In this document: positions 47,540-56,398 of the stretch, piece after piece
Layout of the letters: each line of letters begins with the position of its first letter
Numbering within the stretch: position 1 is the first letter of the stretch
Assembly (NCBI RefSeq): GCF_001598255.1
Contig: NZ_BCYP01000045.1
Location: forward strand, 1-58,832
DNA: 58,832 nucleotides
Reading direction: 5' to 3'
Origin: Mitsuaria chitosanitabida ATCC BAA-476 = NBRC 102408
Lineage (GTDB): Bacteria > Pseudomonadota > Gammaproteobacteria > Burkholderiales > Burkholderiaceae_C
The notes under the pieces: generated by a model
The model's input: only the letters and a program-made list of their open reading frames with translations
Told to the model about the DNA's origin: nothing
Database searches by the model: none
Translations under genes and position numbers: made by a program

Positions 47540-49720
47540 ATGCCATTGAAATGGAACGAGGTCATCCAGAAGCCCGAGTTCAAGGCGCTTTCGCCGGAAG
47601 ACCAGGAGGCCGCGCGAGCGCAGTACTTCAACGAGGTGGTCGCGCCACAGGTCCCGAAGGAGCACATCGACGTTGCGCGCTCGCAGTTCGATGGCGAGTA
47701 TGGAATCGGCGGGTCGAAGGTCCAGGCACCGACCGCGCCGGAGCGCTCCACCGGGCAGGAGGTGATGCGCCAGCTCGGCCTGACGGTCCGCCACGGCATC
47801 GCCGGCCTGGCCGCGCTTCCAGGCATGGGGGCTGACGTCCTCGGGGCCGCGTACAACAAGAGCGCCGACCTGGTGGCGGGCGAGGGCAACGGTTTCCGGT
47901 TCTATCCGACGGCGAGAGCCCTCCAGGCCAACATGAGCCGCCTCGGCCTGCCCGAGCCCGAGAACGCGACCGAGCGCGTCGTGGGCGACGCGTCCTCGGC
48001 GGTCGCCGGCGCCGGCGGATCTGTCGCCCTGGGCAAGCTCCTCGCTGGATCCGCGAGTAGCGTCGCCGCCAACGTGGGAACGAAGCTGCAGCAGGGCATC
48101 GGGGCACAATCGGCTGCAGCAGCCACCGGCGGCACCGCGGCGGGCGTGACGCGCGAGAACGGCGGCGGCATCGGTGCGCAGATTGCGGCGGGCCTCATCG
48201 GGTCGCTGGTCCCTGCGGTTGGCGGCGCCACGGCCAGCGAGTTCGCGCGGCGACTGCTGCGCGGCGGCGAAGCCGGGCGGCAGCAGATGGCCGAGAACAT
48301 CGAACGCTTTCAACAGGGCGCGGGCACGATGCCTTCGCTCGCGCAGGCCACCGGCGGCCGTGGCGCGCAGGCGATGGAATCCGCACTCGCCAAGACCCCG
48401 GGCGGCGCCGGCGTGATCTCGAAGTTCGCGCAGCGCCAGGCCGACGACATGCAGGCCGCCGTGCAGAAGGTCGCAGACGATCTCGCCCCCGAGGCCAGCG
48501 CGGTGAACGCCGGCGAGGCGATCCAGCGCGGCGTGCGAGCGTTCAAGGAAGGGTTCAAGGAAACCCAGGGCTCGCTGTATCGCGAGCTCAGCGAGGCGCT
48601 GCCAGCCGGCAAGCCGATCACCGTCGATCGCACGCGGCAGGCCCTTGCGGAGATGGTGTCCGAGATCGACGGGGCGCCGAATCTCTCGAAGTGGTTCAAG
48701 AACGCGAAGATCCAGGGCATCCAGAAGGCGCTGCTCGACGACCTCGATCTGTCGACGCAGGTACCTGGCCAGAGCTCGGTGATGCCGAAGGCGCCGGCGC
48801 CGGCCGCGCTGCCCTTCGAGGCCATCAAGAAGTTGCGCACGCTGGTGGGCAACGAGATCACGGACGGCTCGCTGGTGTCCGACGTTCCGCGATCGAAGTG
48901 GCGCGCGCTGTACGGCGCGCTGTCCGAGGATCTCGGCGATGCGGCCAAGGCTGCGGGCCCACGGGCGGAGGCGGCCTTCACGAAGGCCAACGAGTACACC
49001 GCACAGCACATGCAGCGCCTGGACGAGCTATCGACCGTCATCAACCGCGATGCGCCCGAGAAGGTCTTCCTGGCTGCGATCAACGGCACCGCCGAGGGCG
49101 ACACCATCATCCGCCGCGTGCTGATGGCACTGCCGGCCGAGGAGGGCAAGAAGGTCACCGCCGCAGTGCTGCAGCGCCTCGGCCGCGCGGTACCTGGCCA
49201 GCAGAACGCCGAGGGCAACGCCTTCAGCGCCAACACGTTCTTGACCAACGTCAGCAAGATGAGCCAAGCGGCCCGCGAGACCATCTTCGGCACGACCGAT
49301 GCCGGCGAACTGGTGAAGAAGATCGCCAAGATCGCCGAGACCCAGCGCGAGGGCTCGAAGGTGTTCGCGAATCCGAGCGGCACGGCTGCCGCGGCGGCGC
49401 AATCGGCGGTGGGCGGTGGCGTTGGCATGGGCGGCATCATGGCGGCTACGAGCGGTAGCGTCCTGCCACTCGCATCCGCCGTTGCGGTGCCGGCCGCCGC
49501 GAACGTCGGCGCCCGCGTCGTCACCTCGCCTCGTGTGCTCCGGTTTGCCGCGAGCAAGACTGCGGTTCCGCAAGGCGCTCCAGGGACGGTCACGTCGTCG
49601 CTGGCCCGAATGAACAGCGCTGCCGAATTGGACCCGAGCCAGCGTGAGGTCGGGCGCGTGTACGCGACGCCACGCGGCCGCTTCGTGTGGGTGGGAAACG
49701 GCTGGAGACCGGAGCAATGA
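47540..49720 (+). CDS. Internal virion (ejection) protein 3, membrane-active
   Basis: A 726-residue protein with Gly/Ala-rich hydrophobic segments (about residues 85-105, 150-230 and 625-665) separated by helical regions. The N-terminus (PLKWNEVIQKPEFKALSPED) resembles the end of internal proteins in related phages. Probably forms or lines the DNA-ejection conduit. Confidence 0.68.
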   Translation: MPLKWNEVIQKPEFKALSPEDQEAARAQYFNEVVAPQVPKEHIDVARSQFDGEYGIGGSKVQAPTAPERSTGQEVMRQLGLTVRHGIAGLAALPGMGADVLGAAYNKSADLVAGEGNGFRFYPTARALQANMSRLGLPEPENATERVVGDASSAVAGAGGSVALGKLLAGSASSVAANVGTKLQQGIGAQSAAAATGGTAAGVTRENGGGIGAQIAAGLIGSLVPAVGGATASEFARRLLRGGEAGRQQMAENIERFQQGAGTMPSLAQATGGRGAQAMESALAKTPGGAGVISKFAQRQADDMQAAVQKVADDLAPEASAVNAGEAIQRGVRAFKEGFKETQGSLYRELSEALPAGKPITVDRTRQALAEMVSEIDGAPNLSKWFKNAKIQGIQKALLDDLDLSTQVPGQSSVMPKAPAPAALPFEAIKKLRTLVGNEITDGSLVSDVPRSKWRALYGALSEDLGDAAKAAGPRAEAAFTKANEYTAQHMQRLDELSTVINRDAPEKVFLAAINGTAEGDTIIRRVLMALPAEEGKKVTAAVLQRLGRAVPGQQNAEGNAFSANTFLTNVSKMSQAARETIFGTTDAGELVKKIAKIAETQREGSKVFANPSGTAAAAAQSAVGGGVGMGGIMAATSGSVLPLASAVAVPAAANVGARVVTSPRVLRFAASKTAVPQGAPGTVTSSLARMNSAAELDPSQREVGRVYATPRGRFVWVGNGWRPEQ

Positions 49721-51090
49721 GCGACCAGGTGATGACTGATGCCGACGTGTTTGGCGGAGAGCCAGCGCCGACCGCAGCCGGCCAGCCGATGAGCGACGCC
49801 GACGTCTTTGCGCCGGCGCAGACAGCCAGTGGCGCCGCGGGCGCGCCGACCTGGTTCAGCGGTGCCAGCGGTGACGAGCACGCCGGCCAGTTCGCGATCG
49901 TGGATCTCGGCGACGTCAAGGCCTCGCACGATGCCGACATGCGCCCGACCGGCGGCGGCAAGGGGATTGAGCCGGAGGAGCGCGACCGCGCCGACATGGA
50001 GCAGCGTGTGCAGTCCATCGTGAGGGACTTCGACCCGTCTCGCCTAGGCGGTGCCGACGCGGCGGGCGAGGGTGCCCCCGTTGTTGGCGAGGACGGGCAC
50101 GTCGAGGCCGGCAACATGCGCGCGGTGGCGCTGCAGCGGATCTTCCGCGCCGATGGCTTGAAGGCGGACGCCTATCGCGACTTCCTGCGAGGCCAGGCAC
50201 CAAGCCTCGGGCTCGACCCGACCTTGGTCGACGCGCTCAAGCAGCCGGTGTTGGTGCGGGTGCGAACGACCCCAGGGGACCGCGCTGGCGTCGGCCGCGA
50301 TCTGAAGGGTGTCGACATCGCCCCGGCCATGCTGGAGTCGGCGGCCGAGCTCGGCGCCGCGCGCGATGTCGGTCCGGTGGAGATCGATGGCTCCGACATC
50401 AGCCCCGAGACCCTGGACATCATCTCGTTCCTCGGGGACAGCGCTGGCCGCCCCGACGACATCAACACCATCATGGCCGCGGCAAGGAAGATTCTCGATG
50501 GACACGCTCCCGAAGACGCCGTCGGGCGACAGCCTGATCAAGACCAACGGCCTAGTGCTGAAGCTCCAGGCCAATCCGAAGCTGCGCCGGGCGATCGCGG
50601 CGGCGATCAAGGCCATGAAGCGACCGAATCAGGGGCCAACGAGCTGAGCGACTGGCAAGACTTTCCGCCGGAGACCGAACACCTCGGCGTCGCGCGGGAG
50701 GACATGCCCCAGATCCGCCAGGAGCACCGCGGCGCGCTGACGCAATTCCTGCTGGCGCGCGGCATCCCGCATGAGCAGGCCGAGGTGCCGGCCGACAGCC
50801 TGAAACCGACGCAGTCACGTTGGTCGATGTCCAAGGTCGCGGCGGTCAAGCGTGACGCCAACGACCATGCGGTGCTGGTGTCGGAGGACGGGCGCCTACT
50901 GGACGGGCATCACCGCTGGCTCGCGGCGCTGGCTGACGATGCGCCGGTGCGAGTCATCCGGTTCGCGGCGCCTATCGAGCAGCTGCTCGGGGAGGCGAAG
51001 CAGTTCCCAAGTTCGGAGTCGGCGCTCAGTGGAGTAGCCAGCGAAGGAACTGGCCCAAGCTCGAGAAATACTCGATCAGGGCCCAGATGA
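49717..51090 (+). CDS. ParB-like domain protein, polyvalent-type
   Basis: A 457-residue protein. Two ParB/sulfiredoxin-like segments are visible: VRDFDPSRLGG with GAPVVGEDGHVEAGNMRAVA near residue 110, and SRWSMSKVAAVKRD with LVSEDGRLLDGHHRWLAALA near residue 385. Such domains occur in polyvalent proteins injected with phage DNA. The N-terminal repeat MTDADVFGG/MSDADVFAP is a short duplicated tag. Last of the ejection-type genes; its end overlaps the antisense gene at 51026. Confidence 0.7.
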   Translation: MSDQVMTDADVFGGEPAPTAAGQPMSDADVFAPAQTASGAAGAPTWFSGASGDEHAGQFAIVDLGDVKASHDADMRPTGGGKGIEPEERDRADMEQRVQSIVRDFDPSRLGGADAAGEGAPVVGEDGHVEAGNMRAVALQRIFRADGLKADAYRDFLRGQAPSLGLDPTLVDALKQPVLVRVRTTPGDRAGVGRDLKGVDIAPAMLESAAELGAARDVGPVEIDGSDISPETLDIISFLGDSAGRPDDINTIMAAARKILDGHAPEDAVGRQPDQDQRPSAEAPGQSEAAPGDRGGDQGHEATESGANELSDWQDFPPETEHLGVAREDMPQIRQEHRGALTQFLLARGIPHEQAEVPADSLKPTQSRWSMSKVAAVKRDANDHAVLVSEDGRLLDGHHRWLAALADDAPVRVIRFAAPIEQLLGEAKQFPSSESALSGVASEGTGPSSRNTRSGPR

Positions 51091-51910
51091 ACAGGAGTGG
51101 GACGCCGATCAGCACGACCAGCAAGCCCGTTCCGAACAAGTTCTCGCGCCAGAGCTCTTGATCCTTTGCGCCACGCAGCAGGTCCTCGCTTTCAGCGAGA
51201 GACATCGGGCGGGCATTGGGGTCGAACTTGTGCGCCATGAGCCCAGCATACCAGCGGCCCCAGCGGCGCCTCCATCCGAAGAATCGCCCACCCACCCTGA
51301 GCTGGCGCTCGGCCAGCAGCACGACGCCTTCGAGCTCGTTCACGTCGACCGGCCGGTCCAGCAGCAGCACCTCGCGCGCGACATGGCCGGCGACGGCCGC
51401 GGCCTGCTTATGGATCGGCCGTGCTACCGCCATGCGGCCCGTGCTCGGGTCGATGCTGCGCTCCGCAATTGTGGCCGCGATCTCGTCGGCCAGCCGCATG
51501 GGCGGCAGCGCCACCGTGCCGCCGTCGGCGACATAGATCGCCTCGATACGCTGGCGCGTCGCCTTCAGGTGTGGGTCTTGGCGGGAGCCCGCGAGGGTGC
51601 TGGCCAGGAACGAGCGCCAGGCCGCACCCAGGGTCGCGCGGACGCCGTGGTGCCCGACGACTTCGTGCGCGATGACGGCCGCTGCCCGCTCGCCGTCCAG
51701 CGCCGAGGCGACCAGGAAGGCTTCGCCGCGGCGGTACGCGGCCTCGACGTCAGGCGGCGCCGGGAAGGGGAGGTCGCGCGGCGTGTCCACGACACGGATC
51801 GGCGGGCAGCCTCTCCAGCGTTCCGCGAACTCCGCCGCGACCTCGTCGACTTGCCGGCGCCTGTCCACGTCAGGCCTTGCGGTGAGCGCGCCTGGCGGCC
51901 TTGCCGCCAT
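51026..51910 (-). CDS. Antisense HExxH metallopeptidase-like protein with membrane tail
   Basis: Up to 294 residues. AAAVIAHEVVGHHGVRATLG contains the HExxH zinc-peptidase motif and an extra His. A C-terminal membrane span (LLVVLIGVPLLFIWALIEYF) follows. The in-frame ATG at 51238 begins MAHKFDPNARPMSLAE and could be a separate 70-residue membrane gene fused by read-through. It is antisense to and overlaps the ParB-like gene. Related peptidase domains occur in polyvalent phage proteins. Confidence 0.65.
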   Translation of the reverse strand: MAARPPGALTARPDVDRRRQVDEVAAEFAERWRGCPPIRVVDTPRDLPFPAPPDVEAAYRRGEAFLVASALDGERAAAVIAHEVVGHHGVRATLGAAWRSFLASTLAGSRQDPHLKATRQRIEAIYVADGGTVALPPMRLADEIAATIAERSIDPSTGRMAVARPIHKQAAAVAGHVAREVLLLDRPVDVNELEGVVLLAERQLRVGGRFFGWRRRWGRWYAGLMAHKFDPNARPMSLAESEDLLRGAKDQELWRENLFGTGLLVVLIGVPLLFIWALIEYFSSLGQFLRWLLH

Positions 51911-52244
51911 GAGCCTGATCGTTCTCCGGCAGGCTGAGCATGATGAGGTCGAGGATGTCGACGCCCGGGTCCCGACGCCCGCTCGAGGCCGAGGGCAGGG
52001 CGGCCCCGGTGGCGAGAGCCAACGCCCGTCGCATCGCCCGCGCCGCCACGTAGTCGGTCCGCGTGGGCTTGACCGACATCTCCTCGATGGCGCGGTTCAT
52101 CTGCATGTGTCGCACCGCCGCCTCCTCAAGCAGGCGGTTGGCGACGGCCAAGTCGGGCACGGAGTACGCGTGGTCCCTGGCGGCGTGGAAGGCGACCAGC
52201 GCCGCCTGCTTCTTGCGCTCCATGGCGCGAGTGATAGAGTCCAT
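51870..52244 (-). CDS. Hypothetical helical protein
   Basis: A 124-residue Ala/Arg-rich helical protein (MDSITRAMERKKQAALVAFH...). AGGGAG lies eight bases before the ATG. It overlaps the metallopeptidase start by 41 bases and forms an operon with it. Function unknown. Confidence 0.6.
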   Translation of the reverse strand: MDSITRAMERKKQAALVAFHAARDHAYSVPDLAVANRLLEEAAVRHMQMNRAIEEMSVKPTRTDYVAARAMRRALALATGAALPSASSGRRDPGVDILDLIMLSLPENDQAHGGKAARRAHRKA

Positions 52245-52280
52245 ATTGAGGTCTCCCTGTGAGAAAGTGGATCTCGCTTA

Positions 52281-52320
52281 GAAGCCCTTGCCGGTTGCCG
52301 CCAGCAGGGGCTTCGCCTTT
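52281..52320 (+). terminator. Hairpin with T-run between converging/adjacent units
   Basis: GAAGCCC...GGGCTTC arms (52281-52287/52308-52314) with imperfect inner pairing, followed by GCCTTTT on the plus strand. It could stop rightward late read-through before the ant gene; on the minus strand no T-run follows. Confidence 0.55.
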
Positions 52321-53148
52321 TCAAGCATTGAGGCGCGCCGGCTTTCGCGGCGCCACGGGTTGCGGGACCTTGTTGCGGTCGAGCGTGAATCGGCCTTGGA
52401 TGAAGGGGTGCGTCGCGTAGGCATCGCTCACCCAAGTGCACTCGCTGATGAAGACCTTGAAGACCAGCGACACGTCTGCGATCGCCCAGACCGTGTAATG
52501 GCTGTTCAGGGCGAACTCGTGATGGTTGCGGACCTCGCCGAACGGCTTCGGGCTGAACGGCAGACGGCGCATGACATCGTCGATGACGCGTTCGGCGAGG
52601 CCGTACTTCTCCGCGATCCGCGCGCGAGCCTTCGAGATGGGCTCGCAGTTGTGCGGGCAGCGGTCGAAGACGCGCGACTGCGCAACTTCCTTGACCTCGG
52701 CTTGGATCTGCTCGATCGCCCGGCCTTGCTCCGCTTGGGTGGCCTCGACTGCGGTTTGACGGCGCTCGAAGTCGACCAGGGCCTGGGCGCTGGCGAGCAC
52801 GATTTCCGCCTGGGTCTTCGGCGCGACCTGATACGACCCGGTCTTGCGGATCGACGGCAGCACCTCCTCGAACACCCAGCGCTCGAATTGCTGGGCGGCC
52901 GGTAGGTTGCTGCTGATGATCAGCCGCATGACGTCGGCTTCGTTCAGGACCCGCGCGAGCTGCGTGCCGCCGGCCGTTTGGAGGGGGTAACGTTTCGGTA
53001 CCCCCTTGCAATGGTCTCCCATGGCCTTATTGGGATTGGCGTAGCCGAGGCCCTCGCAGACGTCTTTTCCGACGAACCAGTGATCGCCGTCGATCTCAAC
53101 GGTGCGCACCGAGAAGGCGCCGTTGGTGAAGGGGGTTACGGCGTTCAT
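52321..53148 (-). CDS. ant: Bro-N antirepressor (Ant-like)
   Basis: A 275-residue protein. The Bro-N domain is clear: FSVRTVEIDGDHWFVGKDVC, GYANPNKAMGDHCKGVPKRY and QFERWVFEEVLPSIRKTGSY. A coiled coil and a C-terminal domain follow. P22-type antirepressors bind and inactivate prophage repressors. The start overlaps the upstream RHH gene, giving an arc-ant order. Confidence 0.88.
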   Translation of the reverse strand: MNAVTPFTNGAFSVRTVEIDGDHWFVGKDVCEGLGYANPNKAMGDHCKGVPKRYPLQTAGGTQLARVLNEADVMRLIISSNLPAAQQFERWVFEEVLPSIRKTGSYQVAPKTQAEIVLASAQALVDFERRQTAVEATQAEQGRAIEQIQAEVKEVAQSRVFDRCPHNCEPISKARARIAEKYGLAERVIDDVMRRLPFSPKPFGEVRNHHEFALNSHYTVWAIADVSLVFKVFISECTWVSDAYATHPFIQGRFTLDRNKVPQPVAPRKPARLNA

Positions 53149-53315
53149 TGCTCGGCTCCCTTGAGCTGCGGCTCGTCCAAGCTGGCGACGGCGCGCTCGA
53201 GGATCCGGTTGATGAGCCAGTTGACGCTGCGGTCCTGCAGTGCGGCTTGGGCCTTGACTGCGTCGTAGAGCGGCTTCGGCACGCGCACCTGAATGAGTGA
53301 CTTCGGTTCCTGCAC
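53145..53315 (-). CDS. arc: Arc-like ribbon-helix-helix repressor
   Basis: A 56-residue protein; the GTG start at 53315 is chosen because GAGGA lies upstream. LIQVRVPKPLYDAVKAQAAL, then RSVNWLINRILERAV is the strand-helix-helix of Arc/Mnt regulators. It is directly upstream of ant and downstream of a strong promoter with an inverted-repeat operator, exactly as arc in P22. Confidence 0.82.
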   Translation of the reverse strand: MQEPKSLIQVRVPKPLYDAVKAQAALQDRSVNWLINRILERAVASLDEPQLKGAEQ

Positions 53316-53346
53316 TTTCCATTCCTCATGAAGTGAGTGTGGATGA

Positions 53347-53384
53347 AGAATAGATACGAAATGCGTGGATGTCAAATCGTATCT
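53347..53384 (-). promoter_or_regulatory. arc-ant promoter with flanking inverted repeat
   Basis: On the minus strand a consensus TTGACA (53375-53370), 17-base spacer and TATTCT (53352-53347). Inverted arms AGATACGA (53352-53359) and TCGTATCT (53377-53384) flank the -35 and spacer, a likely Arc or Mnt operator. Confidence 0.85.
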
Positions 53385-53419
53385 TTGCGGCGGCGCTTTT
53401 TGATGTCCACAATCCGGGC

Positions 53420-53848
53420 ATGGCCGATCGACATCAAGCTCCTGCGTACCCGCTCCGGCTCACAGCCGACCTCAAGGAGCGGGTGACCAACGCGGCGAAG
53501 GAGAGCGGGCGCAGCTTCAACGCCGAGGTGGCGCACAGGCTGGAGCAGTCCTTCGAGGCCGCGGCCGCACCCAGCGAAGGGCAGGGCCTGTGGGCCCACA
53601 TCGCGAAGCTGGAGCGCGAGCGCTCGGTTGCGCAGATGCAGGTGCTGGACATCCGCGACCAGGTCGAGCGGCTGCAGGCGGAGATCCACAAGCTGCCCGA
53701 TGACGGTCACCGTCAGGAGCGCGAGCGGCCGTTGATGGAGGAGTTGCTCGCGCTGCGGACCAAGCAGCGAGATCTGGAGCGAACCGTGATCATGGTCGGG
53801 CTGCGGCTGGGAGACCTACAGACCGAAGCCAAAGAGGGGGGCACGTGA
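53420..53848 (+). CDS. mnt: Mnt-like ribbon-helix-helix repressor with coiled coil
   Basis: A 142-residue protein. AYPLRLTADLKERVTNAAKE, then RSFNAEVAHRLEQSF is a clear Arc/Mnt DNA-binding domain; a long coiled coil follows (as in tetrameric Mnt, but longer). It diverges from arc-ant. A weak TTGCGG-N17-CACAAT promoter would start transcription at about the ATG, with no Shine-Dalgarno, so its mRNA may be leaderless. Confidence 0.82.
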   Translation: MADRHQAPAYPLRLTADLKERVTNAAKESGRSFNAEVAHRLEQSFEAAAAPSEGQGLWAHIAKLERERSVAQMQVLDIRDQVERLQAEIHKLPDDGHRQERERPLMEELLALRTKQRDLERTVIMVGLRLGDLQTEAKEGGT

Positions 53849-54066
53849 TGCCGAAGTTTCGATTGGAGCCGACGTGCCGGTACGGCCACGGGGCAATGAA
53901 GCGGGAGAACGGGTACTACGCGTACAGCAGCGTCAAGCTGAGCGGCCCGGTCAACGATGAGAAGACGATGGCGTTTGATGGAGGGGGCTTCTTTCTGGTC
54001 GCGCTATTCAAGTGTGAGACCTGCGGCTACGCCGAGACTATCGATCCTGCGTTCTCGGAGGACTGA
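53845..54066 (+). CDS. Small zinc-ribbon-like protein
   Basis: A 73-residue protein. A single CETCGYAE and an N-terminal Cys/His (CRYGHGAMK) could bind zinc. Overlaps the mnt stop (GTGATG). Function unknown. Confidence 0.6.
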   Translation: MMPKFRLEPTCRYGHGAMKRENGYYAYSSVKLSGPVNDEKTMAFDGGGFFLVALFKCETCGYAETIDPAFSED

Positions 54067-54473
54067 TGGGAATCGTGCACAAGATGGCCGCACCGGCAAA
54101 CGTCAGCAACCAAGGCGGTGGCGCTGAACACGGTGGGGGCGGCGGTGGCTATGATGCCGACATGGAAGCGCGCCTCGCCAAGCTCGAAACCAAGTGGGAC
54201 ACCATCGTGCCGACGCTGGCCACGAAGTCCGACATCGGCGATCTGCGCACCGAGATCCACAGGATGGACGCGTCGATCAAGACCTGGATGATCGCCACTG
54301 TGATCGCGCTGTTCCTCGGCTTCTCGGGGCTGTTCTTCACCGTGTCCAACGCGCTGAAGCCAGCAGCACCGGCGCCGGCCGCCGCAGTGCCGGCCCCGCA
54401 GCCGCCCATCATCATCAACGTGCCAGCGCCAGCCGCACAGGCTGCGCCGACCAAGGGTGCGACCGGGCATTGA
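54066..54473 (+). CDS. Coiled-coil membrane protein
   Basis: A 135-residue protein: Gly-rich N-terminus, coiled coil (MEARLAKLETKWDTIVPTLA), one membrane span (about residues 74-95) and an Ala/Pro tail. Layout resembles XhlA-type hemolysin-associated proteins. Could be an accessory lysis or exclusion protein; unproven. Confidence 0.6.
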   Translation: MGIVHKMAAPANVSNQGGGAEHGGGGGGYDADMEARLAKLETKWDTIVPTLATKSDIGDLRTEIHRMDASIKTWMIATVIALFLGFSGLFFTVSNALKPAAPAPAAAVPAPQPPIIINVPAPAAQAAPTKGATGH

Positions 54474-54483
54474 ACGTCCACCC

Positions 54484-54690
54484 ATGCCGGAGGCCGTCGA
54501 CCTGCGGTCTCGGCTGCCGGCGAGTGAACGCGACGACCTGACCCCCGAGCAACTGGCGTACAAGCGCCTCAATCTGCCGATCCCGTCGCAAGCGGAGATC
54601 GACCGAATGACAGTGTGCAACGCTGCCTTCCGTGAGGAATTCGACCGCATGTTGGCGCTTGGGTCTCTCGCTGGCCGCGAGCCTCCCTGA
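54484..54690 (+). CDS. Small hypothetical protein
   Basis: A 68-residue charged protein (MPEAVDLRSRLPASERDDLT...). It ends 22 bases before the SRAP gene. Function unknown. Confidence 0.5.
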   Translation: MPEAVDLRSRLPASERDDLTPEQLAYKRLNLPIPSQAEIDRMTVCNAAFREEFDRMLALGSLAGREPP

Positions 54691-54712
54691 GCAGCGCTGA
54701 ACGGCACGCCGC

Positions 54713-55456
54713 ATGTGCAATCTGTACCACATGGCCCCGAAGAACGACTTCGAGGTCTACGTCCGCCGGCACCTGGGCAAGGTCTGGCTCCCCGAGGCGG
54801 AGCCCGAGAAGCCGTTCGTGGGGCCCTTCGACCCGGGCCTGTTCCTCCGGTCGGACGGCGAGGGCGGGGCGCTAGGGGAGGTCGGCCAGTGGGGCCTGAT
54901 CCGGCCCGGCGCGCCGACGCGCAAGGACATGATGCAGCCCAAGGCCATGCCGGGGAAGAAGCCGCCGGCGCTGCGGGCGCGCAGCACCAACAACGCCCGG
55001 ACGGAGACCGTCGCCACCTCGCCGACCTTCCGCGCCGCGTGGAACGAGGGCCGGCGCTGCCTGATCCCCGCGACCTGGTACCAGGAGCCGAACTGGGAGA
55101 CCGGGAAAAACATCTGGTGGCAGCTCAAGCGCGCAGACGGCCTCCCGTGGATGCTCGCCGGCATCTGGAACCACTGGACCGACCCGGCGACCGGCGAGAT
55201 CGTTCCCAACTTCACCATGCTGACCTGCAACTGCGACGGGCACCCGCTGCTGGCCAGGCTGCACAAGCCGGATCCGAAGCTGCCCGCGGACCAGCAGGAC
55301 AAGCGCGCGGTGATCCACGTCGAGCCCGAGCATTGGTCGGTCTGGCTGACGGGCGCGGTCGATGACGCCCGCGCGCTGATCCGGCCGCAGCCGGCGGAGT
55401 TCTTCAACCAGGACGACGCGGTCAGGACCGATGGGCTACTAGCCCAGCTCATCTAG
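54713..55456 (+). CDS. SRAP-family (YedK/HMCES-like) protein
   Basis: A 247-residue protein with all SRAP landmarks: Cys2 (MCNLY), RSTNNARTETV, WYQEPNW with the catalytic Glu and CDGHPLLARLHKP with the conserved His. SRAP proteins form a thiazolidine link to abasic sites in single-stranded DNA and protect them. Phage copies are known. Its presence fits phage DNA repair or shielding of modified DNA. Confidence 0.93.
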   Translation: MCNLYHMAPKNDFEVYVRRHLGKVWLPEAEPEKPFVGPFDPGLFLRSDGEGGALGEVGQWGLIRPGAPTRKDMMQPKAMPGKKPPALRARSTNNARTETVATSPTFRAAWNEGRRCLIPATWYQEPNWETGKNIWWQLKRADGLPWMLAGIWNHWTDPATGEIVPNFTMLTCNCDGHPLLARLHKPDPKLPADQQDKRAVIHVEPEHWSVWLTGAVDDARALIRPQPAEFFNQDDAVRTDGLLAQLI

Positions 55457-55642
55457 CGCGAGGCTGCTTTGCAGCGGAAGCGGACATCGAGCCGCCATGG
55501 ATGCAAACACCTACATGACGCTCGCGCGCTATTGACTCGGAGATCGCGAGTGCCCAACCCGCGGGAGGCTTTAGGCAGCTCTTCCAAGTCTCTCTCCTCG
55601 CACAGTCCGTAAGTGAAAACGCCAGACTCCGCGCTATCGCCC

Positions 55643-55882
55643 TCACCCAGCGCCAAGGGCGGCGTCGATGGCGCGAGAGACCGTACGAACGACCGCCGCG
55701 CGCTCCGACTCGTCGTCGACGCGGCAGATGTCGCCATCGAGCTCCAGGAACTCGGGGCTGCAGTTGACGGTGGCGAACCAAGTCAGCACGCCGCCCAGCG
55801 GTCTCAGGTCAACGGAAACCTTCAGCAGCGCACCTGCATGGCGGCCTCGATACAGGAAGTCAACAGCCTTCGAGATGGACAT
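55643..55882 (-). CDS. Small hypothetical protein
   Basis: A 79-residue protein (MSISKAVDFLYRGRHAGALL...). GGAG lies about seven bases before the ATG. Second gene of a leftward pair with 55930-56163. No domain recognised. Confidence 0.55.
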   Translation of the reverse strand: MSISKAVDFLYRGRHAGALLKVSVDLRPLGGVLTWFATVNCSPEFLELDGDICRVDDESERAAVVRTVSRAIDAALGAG

Positions 55883-55929
55883 GACGGGCTCCAGGGATCG
55901 TGCCAAGGGAAGCGTGGGGCGACGGCGGG

Positions 55930-56163
55930 TCAAGGAAGCCAGTCGTCCTCAAGTCGCTCTGGATCGAGTTGGTCTCGAATTCCCGCGACGGTCCCTTGCT
56001 GAGGGTTCACGGGAAGATCGATGAAGAGCGCCCTTCTTGGAGGAGCGTCCCGTCGCCTGAAGATCAAGACGCCGAGTTCGGACCGGTGGGGGCAGACATA
56101 GACCACGTCGAACGACGCGAGTTTCAATCCGCGGAGGCGAGAGAGCCTCGTCTTGACGAACAT
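55930..56163 (-). CDS. Small hypothetical protein
   Basis: A 77-residue protein (MFVKTRLSRLRGLKLASFDV...), beta-rich, with AAGGAAG before the ATG. First gene of the leftward pair. A perfect GCTCCGC-A-GCGGAGC palindrome (56182-56196) lies just upstream. Confidence 0.5.
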   Translation of the reverse strand: MFVKTRLSRLRGLKLASFDVVYVCPHRSELGVLIFRRRDAPPRRALFIDLPVNPQQGTVAGIRDQLDPERLEDDWLP

Positions 56164-56266
56164 GTCGCTTCCTTCCGTAGTGCTCCGCAGCGGAGCGACT
56201 TGGTCCGTCAGCTGTGGCGGCCAGGCGTGCTGGCTGACGCGGAAATCGGGCGACCGAGAGGCGCGA

Positions 56267-56368
56267 ATGTCAGTACGCGCATTGAAGCACGGCGAGCTCG
56301 CTGATGAGGATGTTTATTTCTTGACCCGGCCCGGGATCGTCGCTTGCCGTGCTGGTTTGAGCGCCTAA
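56267..56368 (+). CDS. Possible 33-residue peptide
   Basis: MSVRALKHGELADEDVYFLT and 13 more residues, with GAGAGG upstream. Protein-like but short; support is weak. Confidence 0.3.
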   Translation: MSVRALKHGELADEDVYFLTRPGIVACRAGLSA

Positions 56369-56398
56369 TGGTGGTCCGGAACTGCGTTGGAGGTCACG

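Noticed and set aside
48310-49929. 539-codon antisense open frame opposite ejection protein 3
   Set aside because: Ser/Ala/Arg-rich shadow of a helical Ala-rich gene.
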